Origin: Typha latifolia
Taxonomy: Eukaryota > Streptophyta > Magnoliopsida > Poales > Typhaceae
Assembly: GCA_019914945.1 (NCBI GenBank)
Contig: CM034107.1
Location: forward strand, 6,138,001-6,202,000
Direction: 5' to 3'
DNA: 64,000 bases
The notes beneath the pieces were generated by a model. That model was not told the origin of the DNA, made no database searches, and worked only from the letters and a program-made list of their open reading frames with translations. Positions within the stretch are counted from its first letter, which is position 1. Each line of letters begins with the position of its first letter. Made by a program: the position numbers and the translations under genes. Below, in pieces: positions 30,451-46,229 of the stretch.

Positions 30451-33400
30451 TTGAAGGCATATGGGGGGACCTCTCAGACCAACAGCTTCGATAGCGAGCA
30501 AGGAGGTGTAGAAACCGCACTATCGGCTATAACTGGGGAGCCTAATGGAGAGGGAACGCAAGATAATGCTCGCCCGATTGGAATCATTGGGACCCAAATA
30601 TAAACTATCAATGTTAAGCTTGAGGAACCCGAGAGGAGAGAGTTCCTAGTGGATAAAGTGAGGTGGAGTGGAACTCGTTAGAGTAAGGAGCCAGATTCTC
30701 AAAGTACTCATAAACAAGGGCTAGAGTTCTATTCCATATTAAGTTAGGCAATTCTTTTATATAATTAAAAATGAGGTATTTTGGTAATTCAATATTTGAC
30801 ATAATAAAATACTAATTACCGTAAGCAGCAAGAGGCTATTGTGGCCAAGTAGTAAAGTATTCTCAAGCAGCCAGGACCCATCTAGGGTCCAACTGCCCAA
30901 TGAGTCAGATTCCATTGAGCACATTCTATAGAGTCTGGGTGAAAGAGTAGGAGAAGAACACATGAGAGGTAATTTCTTCCTTATTCTTGAAGATAGGACA
31001 ATCCTTATTAGAACCAATCCCAACCCACTTAATGTAAGTCTATAGAAAAATCTTAATTTATGGTAAGAGGGTTGTAATTTCAAAAGAGCCTTCCAACCCT
31101 TACATGGAGAGAGCAGGGGACTTAAGACTCTTAAGGTAAGTATATACTGACTTAACCGTAGCCAGGCTGAATGGATTTAGGGCCTTGATCCAAGAGTCTT
31201 TACCTTTCAATAGAGGAATATAAATATTGAAGATTTTCTCACATAACTCTACCCTATACATGTGCATAATCAAAAATTTCGTTCCAAGTGCAATCTTTGA
31301 GTAGATTAGACACTCTCTCGGAGTGCAAAGACATATTAACATTCACAAAAGTATGCTACTCGTCCAACGGAATAAGAGTGAGCTAGGAATCAGAGAGGAC
31401 AAAAGTGAACTTGCCATGTTGAACAATGTTGAAGTAACCCTTACAAGTATGGTATATGTCCAAGCTTAATTGGGTTTACGCATGGATGTCCATGGGCGAG
31501 CTTTACCATACTTAGCCTAAACCAGCCTAACCTAATAGCTATTATGATCATTCAATAGGGGGAGGACCTTCTTCGTAACCAAGGAAGTTCATAGTAGGCA
31601 CAAATCCCTAATAGCAAACCCAACATGATTTTTAGATTGGACCACTTTGTCCCAACCGATAAGATGGAGGTTACAGGCTAGCACCTTTAGATAAAAGAAT
31701 TGTCGAGCAGTTTCAGGAATTCTATCCACAATAATAGTAAGAGGAGTCCTCAAGAAAGATAAAATGTGGACTAGGATAGTGTTGAGGAAAGAGTTGATAA
31801 AAGAAGGGTGACCAGCTTAGGTAAAGTTTACTTTTTTCACCTTGCCATCTATTGAATAATACAGGCGAGAAGATTCTCATGATCATGAATTAAGAGGCGG
31901 TTAGGAAAAATCTTAGCACCCAAGTATTTAAAAGAAACATATCAAATTCTCATCCCAAGAGTACTAACAAGAGAGGCTGAGACATTAAAGCCTAGAGACA
32001 AATTTATAGACATTAATCCTTAGGTTAGTAAGATTCTCAAATAAATTAAGGACATGCATTAACTCAATATAGGAATTAGGCTTATCCTTGATAGTAATTA
32101 ACAAATCATCAACATAAAGCAAATGATTGAGCTTAAATTCACAAATAGAGAAAGGTATAATCTTATCATTATTAACAACCACATTAATCAAAGCAGTTGA
32201 GGGCCTAAGAAATCAAATTGAATAAGGAGAGATATGGTCTCCTTCCCCAGTATCAGAGTACCCACACAATCACTATGAAGGAGATCTGTCAATAAAAGCT
32301 GCAACGGAGACATTCGTTATGCAAGCTTGAATCCTTTTAATGAACTCATCTGAAAAAACCCGTAAGCTTCAACACATTGAAAATAATATTCTAAGCAATT
32401 CTATCATATGCTTTCTCTAAATTGATCTTAATAATAATATAATTATCAATGGTTCTTCTATAAGAGAAAATATAATGCATCACCTCCTGAGCCATCATAA
32501 TATTGTCATGGATGTGGCATCCTACCACAAAAGTAGGCTACTTGGACCCAATCAGATCGGTCAAGAGAGACTTCATCCTATTTATTATCTAACAATTTAA
32601 CCAAGATCATATAAACAACATTACAATGAAAGATCGGTTTGTATTCAACAACCTTAGACGGACAAGCACTTTTGAGAATAAAAGTTAAAAATGTTTGCCC
32701 TCACCAAATTGGATGGAAGAAAATCACAAAATTGAAAGCAATAATGAACATCAACTAAATCAATAACAATAATATCCCAATATTTTTTAAAAAAATTTAC
32801 AGGAAAACCTATCAGAGACTAGGCGCCTTGCTTGCCAACATAGACCACACAACCAATCTCACCTTAGTAGTCATAAAAGGTCTGAGAAGGTCATCATGGC
32901 AATGAAGATTAAGCATAGGTAAGGGGGCAATTTTCCAAACTTTGAACAAAAGAATCAACATTTCAAAGAAAAGTGTAAAAGTCAGCAAATTCATTCTTAA
33001 TTTTATTAGAGTCAATAATAAATCAACTTCCAAAAAATCTAATCTCTTAATAAAATTTTGTTGATTCTAATTTTAGCAGATATTTAAATAGCATATTCAT
33101 CTTAAATTCAATTCACCTTAGCCTTGCTCTGCCCCTTTAAGGAGGGCTATGCATCTCCGATTAAGAAGAGTAAGGGAATGGCTACCATCCTCACACATAG
33201 GAGAAGCTCTTTCTTTGCTTTCTAGATTCGAGATGGCAACATGCATCTTAGCAAGGTTAACCTCAAGCCGGCCTAGAGAGTTACAATTCCAAAATGAGAG
33301 GTTGCTGGGGACCCCAAGACGATTTGAATGCAAAGAATATTTCATTGGTGAGATCAGGTTATCCGAGAGCGTAGAAGGGATCCAAGACTTAGTAACAATT

Positions 33401-33560
33401 CAAATCTAAAAGAACCTTTCTTTGGTCTTTCAAGAATACCAAGATTAATTTGTAATTTCAGGTAAGTGTGAAATAGAGTAACTCATTTTATTGTGATCCT
33501 TGCCAAGATTCAATAATATGACTCGAGGAGGCACCATTGCAATAGATGAGCCAAAAACCC
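30450..33560 (-). mobile_element. L1-type LINE remnant
   Basis: In minus-strand order the pieces are the endonuclease-RT linker (LAKMHVAISNLESKERASP at 33118-33345), RT blocks near 32400-32650 (CNVVYMILVKLL, and INLEKAYDR-like in a shifted frame), the catalytic block LLYVDDLLITI (31985-32191), and a degraded zf-RVT-like zone near 30757-31083. Many frameshifts and stops separate them. It is a second LINE, opposite in orientation to the one at 10171, and is dead. Confidence 0.75.
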
Positions 33561-33569
33561 CCCTTAGAG

Positions 33570-34268
33570 TTAGAAAATATTTTACAACATTAAGATGTAA
33601 GAAATGCAATCAACATTGACATAATGTAAGGACATGTGGACAATCAACAAAGAGACAAGTAATCACTTTCACTTATTTCTGTACAATAATTACCTTTTTC
33701 CTATACCGTCATATTTCACTTACTGGGTTATGCTCAGAAATTTAGTGGTCTACCAGCTAGTGCATCTGTCAGTGGTGGAGTAGCTAGTGTTCCAGCAGCT
33801 AGTGGTGGACCAGCTAGTGGTCCATCAGGTAGTGTTCCAGCAGCTACTAGTCCACCAAGTAGTGTTCCTACATCTGTAAATGTGCCAAAAGTAAAGAGAA
33901 AGATGGTTCTTCATCTAGTAAGATCTACTACTCTTCAATTTTTAGTAAAACTATTACTGGTTCAACTTTTTTAGTAAATTGTTACTGGTTCAATATTTTT
34001 AGGAGGACAAAAAATTCAGAAGAATTAGAGATGGAGTATTTTCATCACAACGAGGCAGAACTTCTTCAGCTTCTACTATTTCAAGAGTTCCTCCCACAAA
34101 AAGCAGCCAGACAGGATTTCCTCCAACACAAAGCAACCAAACAGGACTTCCTCCCACACAAGCAGCCAGACAAAACTTTAGAAATTATTTGTGCTATTTT
34201 GTCTGAGTTTGAGACTAGATTGTTTGAGACTGTATACTTGTCTGTGTTAAGTGAACTCAGCAACTTGT
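33570..34268 (+). pseudogene. Mutator-like (MULE) transposase C-terminal remnant
   Basis: At about 33590-33640 the plus strand reads CKKCNQH*HNVRTC, the CxxCxxxGHNxRTC zinc knuckle near the C-terminus of MuDR-type transposases, with a stop where glycine is expected. It is followed by a Ser/Pro/Ala-rich tail (PAASGGPASGPSGSVPAA near 33790) and a basic RRIRDGVFSSQRGRTSS stretch with SQTG repeats near 34020-34160. The catalytic domain is absent. The sequence is broken at 34269 by a solo LTR and seems to resume at 35103. Confidence 0.6.
33750..33880 (+). repeat. Short imperfect tandem repeat in the MULE tail
   Basis: Words of the type gttccagcagctagtggtgg, gaccagctagtggtcc and gtagtgttccagcagcta recur several times and encode the repetitive Ser-Gly-Pro-Ala tail. 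Confidence 0.65.
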
Positions 34269-35102
34269 TGATACGATCTCCTCTAGATTAAGGTTTGATC
34301 TATCCCAATTTCAGATCTTGACAAGATCTTGCACGGAACTTTAGAAGAGGATTCCTAGAAATATAGTAATCGGATCAATGAGAAATTTTGATAGGTCGTA
34401 GCCCTGGAAAAGTGTTTTCCAACGAATCTAATTTTAGCTGAATCGAACGGCGAGATCTAGAGATATCTTTGGATAAGTGGATGGACATCAGGGAGTTCAT
34501 TCTTTAGATCTATGGATAGGGCCATGAAACCTTAGGTGGATTATGGAGATGGTAGGTCTACAATAATGGGGTGGCACCGGTAATGAAGGTGGTGGTGGAA
34601 GGACTATGGATGGTGGAAGGGTTAGGGCGAAGATAGAGAGATTTGAAGAAGGGGGAGGAGTGGGCCATCCTAAGGGACTAGGGTGAGTGGCCGGTCGAGG
34701 GAGACTAGAGACGGCGGAGCTATGGGATGAGGGAACAGGAGAGAAGGAGAAGAAGAAGATTAGGGCAAAAACTCAATTCTTTGATATCCACTTTTTGGTT
34801 ACTATCTACACCTTAAGAGGCTAACCAAATAATTCAAAATTGACAATTATTAACCCTAGAAATAGTGGATTTTTGCTGACCACATTCGAACGGGGTCGAA
34901 CACTTTCGAACGCACCAAATACGTTCTCTGTATTTATGAACGCCTACAGGCGTTTACAAGCGCATTCGAACACGGGTGGGTGCGTTCGAACGCAACCTAC
35001 AGAAATCTTATTTTTCTCTAAATAAAATACTAAAATAATAATAAAAGACACCCATAAGGTGTTCATGCTCGAGACGACATCGATGAAGTCTGAATCATAT
35101 CA
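34269..35102 (-). mobile_element. Solo LTR of the TTCGAA gypsy family (type A)
   Basis: It reads TGATACGATCTCC...GAATCATATCA and aligns over its length with the type A LTRs at 47358-48347 and 51891-52756, in reverse. The 5-bp flanks are CTTGT (34264-34268) and CTTAT (35103-35107), a target duplication with one change. No internal sequence remains. The TTCGAA cluster lies at 34883-34998, with two palindromes 20 bp apart at its end. Confidence 0.8.
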
Positions 35103-35570
35103 CTTATTTATACTAAGTTAACTCAGCAATTTGTTTATATTAAATTAACTCATGAGGTATTTTGGTCAATCATGAGCATTTTTGAATGCATCATGTGTTT
35201 AGAGTATTATTATATGAAGCTTGTTTGGTGGTTTAATTGGATTATGCACTTGTTTATCTATGACTATATTAGTTGTTCATGGATTTGTCGTGGTCTATTG
35301 GTTGTGCAATGCTTTAGACATTTGCTTATCAGTTGTAATGTGTATTGATTGTTGTAGCAATCTGAACAAATGAATTTCATCACAGCCAGACTGTATTGGT
35401 TGTTGTAGTAATTGTAAAATTCATCCATCATTCAAATTTTAATTACTATTCTTCAAGAAAGCTATACAGCAAGCTTCACATAAAATTCATTCATTTAGAT
35501 TTTAACAATAGAGTCATCAATAGAGCTATACAATGTAACTATTATTCTTACTTAACAAACATTACTAAAA
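35103..35570. other. Interval following the solo LTR
   Basis: It continues the sequence interrupted at 34268 (aactcagcaatttg resembles aactcagcaacttg) and is AT-rich. No gene was recognised. It may be the 3' non-coding part of the MULE. Confidence 0.35.
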
Positions 35571-35574
35571 CTAA

Positions 35575-35850
35575 TGTAACCAAAATAAGACACAAATATT
35601 TTAATTTCATTTCTCTCTTCTTTCCGGCCTCTATTTTCTTTAACAAATTATCATTTTTCTTGCAGATCTTCTCGTATCCCTCTTCCATGTGCACAAGCAT
35701 TCTCTCTAGATCTATTTTGTCTGCCCGTAGGATCTCAACCTATTTAATTAACTCAGCATTCCCATAGCAAGCGATCTCAGCATTCCCAATGTCTTTACCC
35801 CTCGAAGAAGTAGGAGGATCAATCCAACAAAAAAAAACCACATGAGGAAG
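35575..35850 (-). pseudogene. GRF zinc-finger-type protein fragment
   Basis: On the minus strand, residues FFCWIDPPTSSRGKD match the end of a GRF-type zinc finger (FFxWxDPP). They are followed by a coiled-coil-like EILRADKIDLERMLVHMEEG and KKIEAGKKREMKLK, then a hydrophobic end (CLILVTLVLVMF). Short GRF-finger ORFs with a coiled coil and a hydrophobic tail are frequent near plant transposons. The upstream cysteines are missing and a stop interrupts it, so it is a fragment. Confidence 0.5.
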
Positions 35851-35899
35851 AGCTCTGCAAAATAAATAAATAAATAAATAAATAAAACGAAAAAAAACA

Positions 35900-38649
35900 A
35901 AAATTTAAAAAAAAAAGTACTGTAGCAGCCTATGGAGTGATTTATTCATAAGAGGTACTACATGCCCATGGAGTGATTTATTCATGCTATATAAAATCTT
36001 CACAAGCTTTTCTTCATAAGTCATATCTTTGCAGATTTGGAGGGGTGCATAATCAATAATATGGTCTGAATTAGATACGTACCTCCACAACATAGACACA
36101 TGAAAAATATTTTCTATACTTCTGCTAGTTTAGGTGGCCCAATGTAACAAGGACTTAGCTTTCATTTTTTTTCAAATCTAATAACTCCTTTTGAAAGTGA
36201 GACTCTTAAACAAAATTTCACCCACTTCGAACTCTAATTCTCTTCTTTTATTATCAACGTAACTTTTCTAGCGACTTTGAGCAGTTAATAATTCTTGTCG
36301 AATGGTAGAAATCTTCTAAGTAGCATGTTGGACTAATTCTAGTCCTAATAATTTTCTCTCACCAACTTAGAACCAACAAAGTGGTGATCTATATTTATGG
36401 CCATAAAGAGCCTCGTATGGAGCCACACTTAAACTGGAGTGGTAACTATTGTTGTAAGAGAACTTAATTAATGGCAAGTAATTGTCCCAATTATCTTTCC
36501 ATTCTAAGGAATAAGCTCTTAACATATCCTCAAGTGTTTGAATAGTTCTCTCAAATTGTATGTCTGTTGGTGAATGGTAGGCGGAGCTGAAATCCAAGCG
36601 GGTCCCCAAGGTTGATTGTAGTTTTTCCAAAATTTAGATATGAAACTTGGATCATGACTAGATATAATAGATATTAGTGTTCCATATAGCTTAATCGTTT
36701 TATTTATATAAATCTAGGCCACTTGGTCAAGAGAATGAGTCATCTTGATAGCAATAAAATGAGTTGACTTAGTCAAAATCTACAATTATCCATATTGCAT
36801 CATTGCCAGATCTAGTACAAGGAAAACTTAAAACAAAATCCATAGTGATCTTTTCCCATTTCCACTCTAGTAAAGACAAAGATTGCAACTTTACCGTAGG
36901 CCTTTGGCATTCAATTTTAACTTGCTGGCAAGTAACACATTGAGCTACATATTTAGTGATGCTCCTTTCATACCATTCTACCAAAACTGCTCTCATAAGT
37001 CCTTGTATGTCTTTGTGCTTCAAGGGTAGATATTGAAACTTGAATTATAAGCTTTATTAAAATCTCTTTCTTCAGCTGTTCATTAGCAGGAACACAAATT
37101 TGACCTTAAAATTTAAGTAATCCCTTTGCAAATACTAAAAATTTAGGTACTTTACTTGCCTCTAATTCTTTCTTGATCCTTTTGTACTGAGTGTCTTTTT
37201 ATTGCATTACCTTGATGTGGTCTACAAGTGTAGATCTAACTGTAAGTTGGCCATATAAAGCTTCAAATATTACTTCCACCTCAAGTTGTCTAAGATCCTC
37301 TAAAAGGTGATGTTAAATTGTAAGCGATGAAATAAGTGTCATTGACAATTCTCTATTTAGAGCATTTGCCACTATAGTTGCTTTGCTTGGGTAATAATTT
37401 ATGCTAACATTATAGTTTTTTATTAACTCCAATCATTACCATTGTCTAAGATTTAGCTCCTTCTATGTGAATATATATTTAAGGCTTTTATGATCTTTAT
37501 AGATAGAATAATTCTCCTCGTAAAGATAATGATGCCAAATTTTAAGAGGAAAAATAATTGCCACCAACTCCAAGTTATGATAATTCTTTTCATTATGTTT
37601 TAATTATTGGGATGCATAAGCAATGACTTTATCATTCTACATAAGTACACAACCTAATCCATACTGTGAAACATCACTATAAATGATGAAATTGCCACCT
37701 ACTATTGGGAGTGAAAGGATTGGTGCTGAAATTTTATTTTGAGCTCCTAAAAGCTATTCTCACAATCATCTGTCCATAGCTAATCCCAAGAAACTATGCA
37801 CTTCTGTTACAAAGGTAGGTGTAGGCTAATCCATTACAACTTCAATTTTCTTTAGATCAACACATACTCCTTTTCTATTAATCACATGACCCCAAAAAGA
37901 TACTTTATCCAACCAAAACTCATATTTTTTTAAGTTAACAAATAATTTCTTCTCTCTCAGTTTGAAGGATAGTCCTCAAATGTTCCTCATGTTCCTTCTT
38001 GTTTTTAGAATAGATCAAGATATCATCAATGAAGACAACAACATAATGATCTAATTCAGGCCTAAATACTCCGTTCCTCAAATCCATAAATGTTGTTGGT
38101 GCATTAGTGAGTCTGAAGGGCATAATAAAAAATTCATAGTGACCATAGCGAGTCCTAAACACTATTTTAGTAATGTCTTCCTCCTTGATTTTTAATTGGT
38201 TATAACCAAATCTCAAATCAATCTTCTAAAAGACTTGAGCTCCTTGCAATTGACATTAACATGCCATACCTGGGCTTGTGGGGTATCGATTTGGTGTGGT
38301 CCCACCGCTGGTCCTTCTTGAGGCACCGATCTTCGTGAGGAGATGACAAAGCCGATCAGTTTATGACATATTCATTTAAAGCATTATGGTCATTCTGTAT
38401 TACATCAACCCTATGCAGCAATGTTTGGAACATGCCTCTAAGTTCATTCGCTAAGCCCATGTTCACACCCATGAACGTTGGTTGACTCGGTCCTGCCGTG
38501 GTCGCCCAAATAAATCGGCCTCATAGTTAGGGTTATCGTGGATTGAGTCTTTTCTTGTCGGTGTGTTCTCCATTGATCTCCTTGTTGATACCATCTTTCT
38601 TGTTTTCACCATTAATAGAGGTCTGAGGTTCGCTTGGCTCTAATACCAA
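35900..38649 (-). mobile_element. Ty3/gypsy element interior (type B), decayed
   Basis: From high to low coordinate on the minus strand: primer-binding site TTGGTATTAGAGCC (38636-38649) against the LTR at 38650, a gag start fragment (38290-38620), then reverse transcriptase (37935-38216, with [12 protein letters not shown] and the catalytic [12 protein letters not shown]), an RNase H region near 37500-37800, an integrase zinc-binding stretch (YVAQCVTCQQVK, 36769-37023) and integrase core (36367-36630, SAYHSPTDIQ...APYEALYGHKYRSPLCW). Most of gag and protease is deleted between 38290 and 38220. Its 3' LTR is not seen. The order is that of plant chromoviruses. Confidence 0.8.
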
Positions 38650-39499
38650 TGATAGGATACATATCGATTCGTTCAAGATCTGGATTGATTGTAGGAAGCA
38701 GTCTGTACAACTGAGGTAAAATATTCAACAAATATTATCTCATAGTTATAAAATTACAAAACTAAATGGGATCAATCCGTAATGCCCACATTTATATTTT
38801 TTGTATTTACGCTCTTCACAGATTCAAACTTTAACTAGGACGAAAACACGATATAATGCGGATGATGGTGGTGGTGATGGGTGGAGTGGATGATAGGTTT
38901 ATGGATACTAATGGAGATGAGGGTGAATGGTTGATGTTGTTTAAGGGATAAAGACGAAGGGGAAGAAGTGGTCGAGATCCCAAAAAAGTGGGAGGACTCG
39001 ATAGACGAGGGAGATTATAAGTTAGGAGAAACCTTGCCAACGGTAGAGGTGGTAGGTTGGTGAAGAGGGAGGAGGGAGATTAGGGTAGAGAGACTAAAGA
39101 GAGGATAGAGAGGTAAGAAAAAAATATTCCATAAGCATTATGATTTTGGCTGCCATCCACACCTTTATAGAGGCTAGCCAACAAACCAAAATAACAATTA
39201 TTATCCCTAATTCTAGTGGACTCCCATCGATCGCATTCGAACGCTTGATCGCGTTCACAAAAGGCGTTCTCTATCGATGTGAACGTGATGCAGACGTTCG
39301 AATGCGGCGTTCGAATGCGCCCAACCGCGTTCTAACACGCATTTCATGTTCTCTATTTTTGCGAACTTGATGCAGGCGTTCGCAAAGCCGTTCGAATGCG
39401 CCCCCAACTGCGTTCGAACATAACCTACAGAAAATTTATTTTAATAAAAATAAATAACTAATGTAATAAGAAAATACTCTAACTAAGTGTATGATGTCA
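38650..39499 (-). repeat. 5' LTR (type B) of the gypsy element
   Basis: It runs TGATAGGATAC to GATGTCA in plus-strand order (850 bp). On the minus strand it has TATAAAGG near 39164-39171 and, upstream of that, a TTCGAA cluster at 39235-39420. It aligns with the type B LTRs at 54069-54967 and 53847-55453. The primer-binding site abuts it at 38649. Confidence 0.8.
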
Positions 39500-39960
39500 C
39501 TACTCAAATGGCTTAACATTCTTTGACTTGCTTGATTGGTTTGCTCGGCTGCAAAGGCTTGGTTTTGTCTTTTGGCTTGCTCTTGCTCTCTCTCTCCAAC
39601 TTAGCTTCCTCTAAAAGCCTTTCAATAATGAATGCTTTAGTGACCAACTCAGCATAATCAATGTTCGGTTCAATTTTGATAACTATATATATTTTTCCCT
39701 AACCGTCTACTCCTATCGCCACCACCACCTTCCCTCTCTTCTTCCTCCTCTTTCTTCTTTCCCCTCCTCCTCTTTTGAAGATGAGGAGAGAATAAGAGGA
39801 TAAATAAGACGAGAGTAATTTGGTTATTTTATAAAAATATTTAGTATATTATAATAAAATATTTCTTTATTGATACTGTTCACGTTAACCTAGGGTGTTA
39901 AATAGGATTACAAAATCCTCGAAAACGGAATGTGAATTATAAAATAGATAAAATATATGA
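39500..39960 (-). mobile_element. Gypsy gag fragment and degraded flank
   Basis: On the minus strand around 39520-39660 the sequence reads ELVTKAFIIERLLEEAKLE then KSKPKDKTKPLQPSKP, the pattern that follows the retrotransposon gag domain in plant gypsy elements. The rest (to about 39960) is CT-rich and then AT-rich without recognised content. Confidence 0.5.
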
Positions 39961-40120
39961 TTGATTTGTAAAATTTGTAAATGCAACAACATGAGACCCC
40001 TCCTAAATCTCCAACCAATGGTGTCATGTGGTCCCATCCAATCAGTTATGTTCCACCGAAACGGCCTGGATCGGACCCGAAATCTAATTCGGGGTAATTA
40101 CGTAATTTCCGCCTCGAAAG

Positions 40121-40129
40121 AAACCCTAA
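40121..40129 (+). promoter_or_regulatory. Telo-box (AAACCCTAA) of the ubiquitin-L40 promoter
   Basis: The telo-box is typical of promoters of plant translation-machinery genes. It lies 37 bp before the TATA-like box and about 90 bp before the ATG. The duplicate locus has lost it. Confidence 0.65.
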
Positions 40130-40157
40130 CAACGCCCAGCCGCCAAGCCAATGCCAC

Positions 40158-40164
40158 TATAAAA
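40158..40164 (+). promoter_or_regulatory. TATA-like box of the ubiquitin-L40 gene
   Basis: TATAAAA lies 53 bp before the start codon, followed by a pyrimidine-rich leader (cctcctcttcttgcatcc) of the kind found at starts of ribosomal-protein transcripts. Confidence 0.6.
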
Positions 40165-40216
40165 TCCTCCTCTTCTTGCATCCCTAGGGTTTACCCAGAG
40201 CTGAAGATTCGCAACG

Positions 40217-43200
<2,984 letters not shown>

Positions 43201-43560
43201 ACGGTCTTTTTCCTGATCAACCTCCGTAGCTAAGAGTTGAAAATGGATTAGCCTTAAAAATTACTTACTGTCCTTTGCTATTTCACTTGAACGTTTAACT
43301 TGTGTAGTTATATTGTTGGATAATATTGTTGGATAATGTACTGGTGTTTTGTTATTTCTCAGCCCGCTGGCTCTTTTTTGCTCATTTTTACCTTTTATGG
43401 TCTGGTAATTTTTTCTTCCAAGAGAAACTTCCTTTTTTGGATGTTAATCGACCATGCCAACCCCAGTGTTCTTCGATTTTAGAATGCTCCCTGGGTTGGT
43501 CAATAAACATCTCGCTTGTGATGTTCTTATATAAAGCTTCCAAAGTACCTTAATTATTAG
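43201..43560 (+). other. 3' untranslated region and flank of the ubiquitin-L40 gene
   Basis: The sequence aligns with that following the stop codon of the duplicate at 25879, up to about 43400, then diverges. A short duplication (tattgttggataat, 43313-43337) is present. No other gene was recognised to about 43970. Confidence 0.5.
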
Positions 43561-43969
43561 TTAAGATTATGTTGTTAAGTATCTTGATTATAGCGAATGG
43601 AGTCTCTTGTTATGAAGATGAAATCAAAATTTCTTGCAAAGCAAGTAAGAAACTCCACTGATGGTTCTAAATTTTCGCTGATGGAAACTCTACTTTGATA
43701 GTATATAGGGATTAGGCATTGGTGGTCAGGGACCCAAACTAGGAGATGGAAGAATGGAGCACTTGGACTGAATGTGGAACAGCGTTTATTTTTGTCGTTT
43801 AACAGAGTTCGAGTTATCTTTGTTGCAGTAAGTCATTTTTTCGTCTTTGTTGCAGTAAGTAATTTTGCCATCTTTGTTGCAGTATAGTCAAAAGTGCGGA
43901 GGGGCATAGTAAAAGAAAAGAAAACAAAACAAAATTTGTAAAAGAAAACAAAACAAAACAAAATTTCTT

Positions 43970-44950
43970 TATAGCATCTCCAATCGATTCTCACGCTCCA
44001 AATATGGAGTATGGAACGCACCGTGCTCTATATTTATTAAAATAATAATTATATATATATATTATATATTTAAAATTACTTAATATGTTATCTTAGTATT
44101 ATTATTTTTTAATAATGAGCAATGAGTTTCGATGTATTGGGTGTATTTGTATTTATCGAAGCTTTAATTTTCATTTATTAAAATAATAATTATATATATA
44201 TATATTATATATTTAAAATTACTTAATATGTCATCTTAGTATTATTATTTTTTAATAATGGGCAATGAGTTTCGATGTATTGGGTGTATCTGTATTTATC
44301 GAAGTTTTAATTTTCGTGCTTATCCCAATTGTTGGTTCAGTTTATGCAAATATATGTTTAGAAAACTCTCATTTAGATTTTTAAAATAAGACTAATATCT
44401 AATAGTTTCAAAAGTAATTTTAAATTACTAATTTTTTAATTAAACGCATCGAAATTATATTACACGAAATAAATATTAAAATAAATATTACATGTCATTA
44501 ATTAAAAATATCACTAATCGAATACTTATGGTACTAATTGAACAATAATCCTTTGCACGACATAGGGAGATCATAGAGAGATATTTTGAGTTTCGAAATG
44601 CTATTTTAATATTTATATTAGGAAAATTTTAATTAGCTCAAAAGTAATTTAATATTAGACTCATTTTAAAGGTTTCGATTAGACCTTTTCAACGATACTA
44701 ATTTTGTTAAAAATTAATTAGTAAAATTAATTATATACTTAGTTTAACTAATTAGATTATTTAATAAAAAATATAGAGGGAATTAACATTGTTGAATGCA
44801 GTACTTATTTGACAAATTTAAAATTTTTAAAAAACTTAAAGAAGAATGAAGCCGGGCTCTATTTATTTGGAGCCCCACTTTTGCTAGCTCCAATGGAGCC
44901 TAGTTGGAGGGAGCACCGGGCTCCAAATTCTTGGAATTGCTTTCACAAAT
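43970..44950. mobile_element. Possible MITE-like element with GCATCTCCAA end
   Basis: The left side has agcatctccaatcgattctc and ggagtatgg words. The right side has repeated ggagcc/gctccaa words (44855-44945), giving a loose inverted-repeat character often seen in Harbinger-type MITEs. Exact ends and target duplication were not found, so this is tentative. Confidence 0.35.
44033..44316. repeat. 141-bp direct tandem duplication
   Basis: A unit beginning tttattaaaataataatt and ending tcgaagctttaattttc occurs twice in a row (44033-44173, 44174-44316) with only a few differences. It is AT-rich and non-coding. Confidence 0.85.
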
Positions 44951-45344
44951 GTATTTAACCAAAGTATATAGTTACTAATAGAACTATTCATGAAGCATTC
45001 TACTTGGCCATATTTTTTCTAATCATCTAAGAACCCGAATAGTAGATATGGGCTAAACAAAGTGAACTCTTTTAGATATAGAGATATTTATGTACTAAAG
45101 CTTTAGTAAATATACTAAATTGTCTAGTTTAAGATTCAAGCTTTGTCATCATTGAACTATCGTTTTGAACTAAACAACGTTGAGACATTGTTCCAAGTCG
45201 TCGTTTTGCTAAGCTGCTTCTCTAAGTCAACAATATTGTTAAGTTATTAATCGGGTTGAGCCGTTGAACTAAGCTACCAAGCTACTAAATTCTTTTTTTT
45301 TACAATAATTATGTTGCGTTCTTGATTTATGTGTGTAATGGACA
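44951..45344. other. AT-rich interval, no gene seen
   Basis: No family-like frame or element border was recognised between the MITE-like region and the LTR that follows. The left border of that LTR is uncertain, so part of this may belong to it. Confidence 0.4.
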
Positions 45345-46229
45345 TGATTAAACCGTTTTTGTTATGGATCGTGCGTCCATTCTTGACCATGCTTTGATGC
45401 AAGGAAGCAATCTGCACAGTCGGAGAAGAATATTCTCAAAATATTCTTTCGTAGTTAGAAAATTGCGAAACCAATGGTGATCGTTCTGTATCTTCCTAAT
45501 CTTCGTATTTGATATTCATGCCCTTCATAGATTCTGGCTGCACTTGGGGCGAAAATATGCAATATTGTGGTGAAGGTGGAGATGATGGGTGATGGTGATG
45601 ATGGTGATAAAGGTGGTGATAATGGTGATGGATTTGGTGGCATGTGGTGTTGAAGGGATAAAGATGAGGGGGAAAAAGTTGGTCGAGATCCCAAGGAGGA
45701 GGGAGGACTTAACAATCGAGAGGGATTAGAGGTATCTGGCATCGATATGACACACGACTAGGGCTTGAACGAGGAGGTAAAAGAGTTAGGGTAAATAAGA
45801 AAGAGAAGAAAATCAATATTTATTCATAATGATCCCTTAGGTTGGCATCCACATCTTAAGAAGCTAACCTAACTAACCAAACTAACAAGTAATAACCCTA
45901 GAAACAGTGCATTCTCGCCGAGCGCATTCGAACGGGGTTGAGCGCGTTTGAACGCGCAATTTGCGTTCTCTATCGTTGTGAACGTATGCAGGCGTTCGCA
46001 CGCGTGCGTTCAAACGGGGTCAAGTGCATTCGAACGCACAATTTGCGTTCTATTCCAATGTGAACGTATACAGGTGTTTGCAATGGGCGTTTGAACACGA
46101 CCTCCCCGAGTTCGAACGCGACATCCAAAATCCTTATTTTATGAAGAAAACAACTAAAATAAAATAAGAAATAAGGCCCATAGGTTGTATCCATGCACGA
46201 GATGACTCAGTGTGGTCTGAATCACATCA
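45345..46229 (-). repeat. LTR of a TTCGAA-family gypsy element, left border uncertain
   Basis: The right end GAATCACATCA is followed by tctaccatgcttctgctcac and a tgtcctcaagg motif, the same junction seen at 55453 and 62480. It contains the family's ccagattctggctgcacttg region, and a TTCGAA cluster at 45922-46125 with palindrome-like sites 20 bp apart. It is the 3' LTR of a minus-strand element. Confidence 0.65.
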
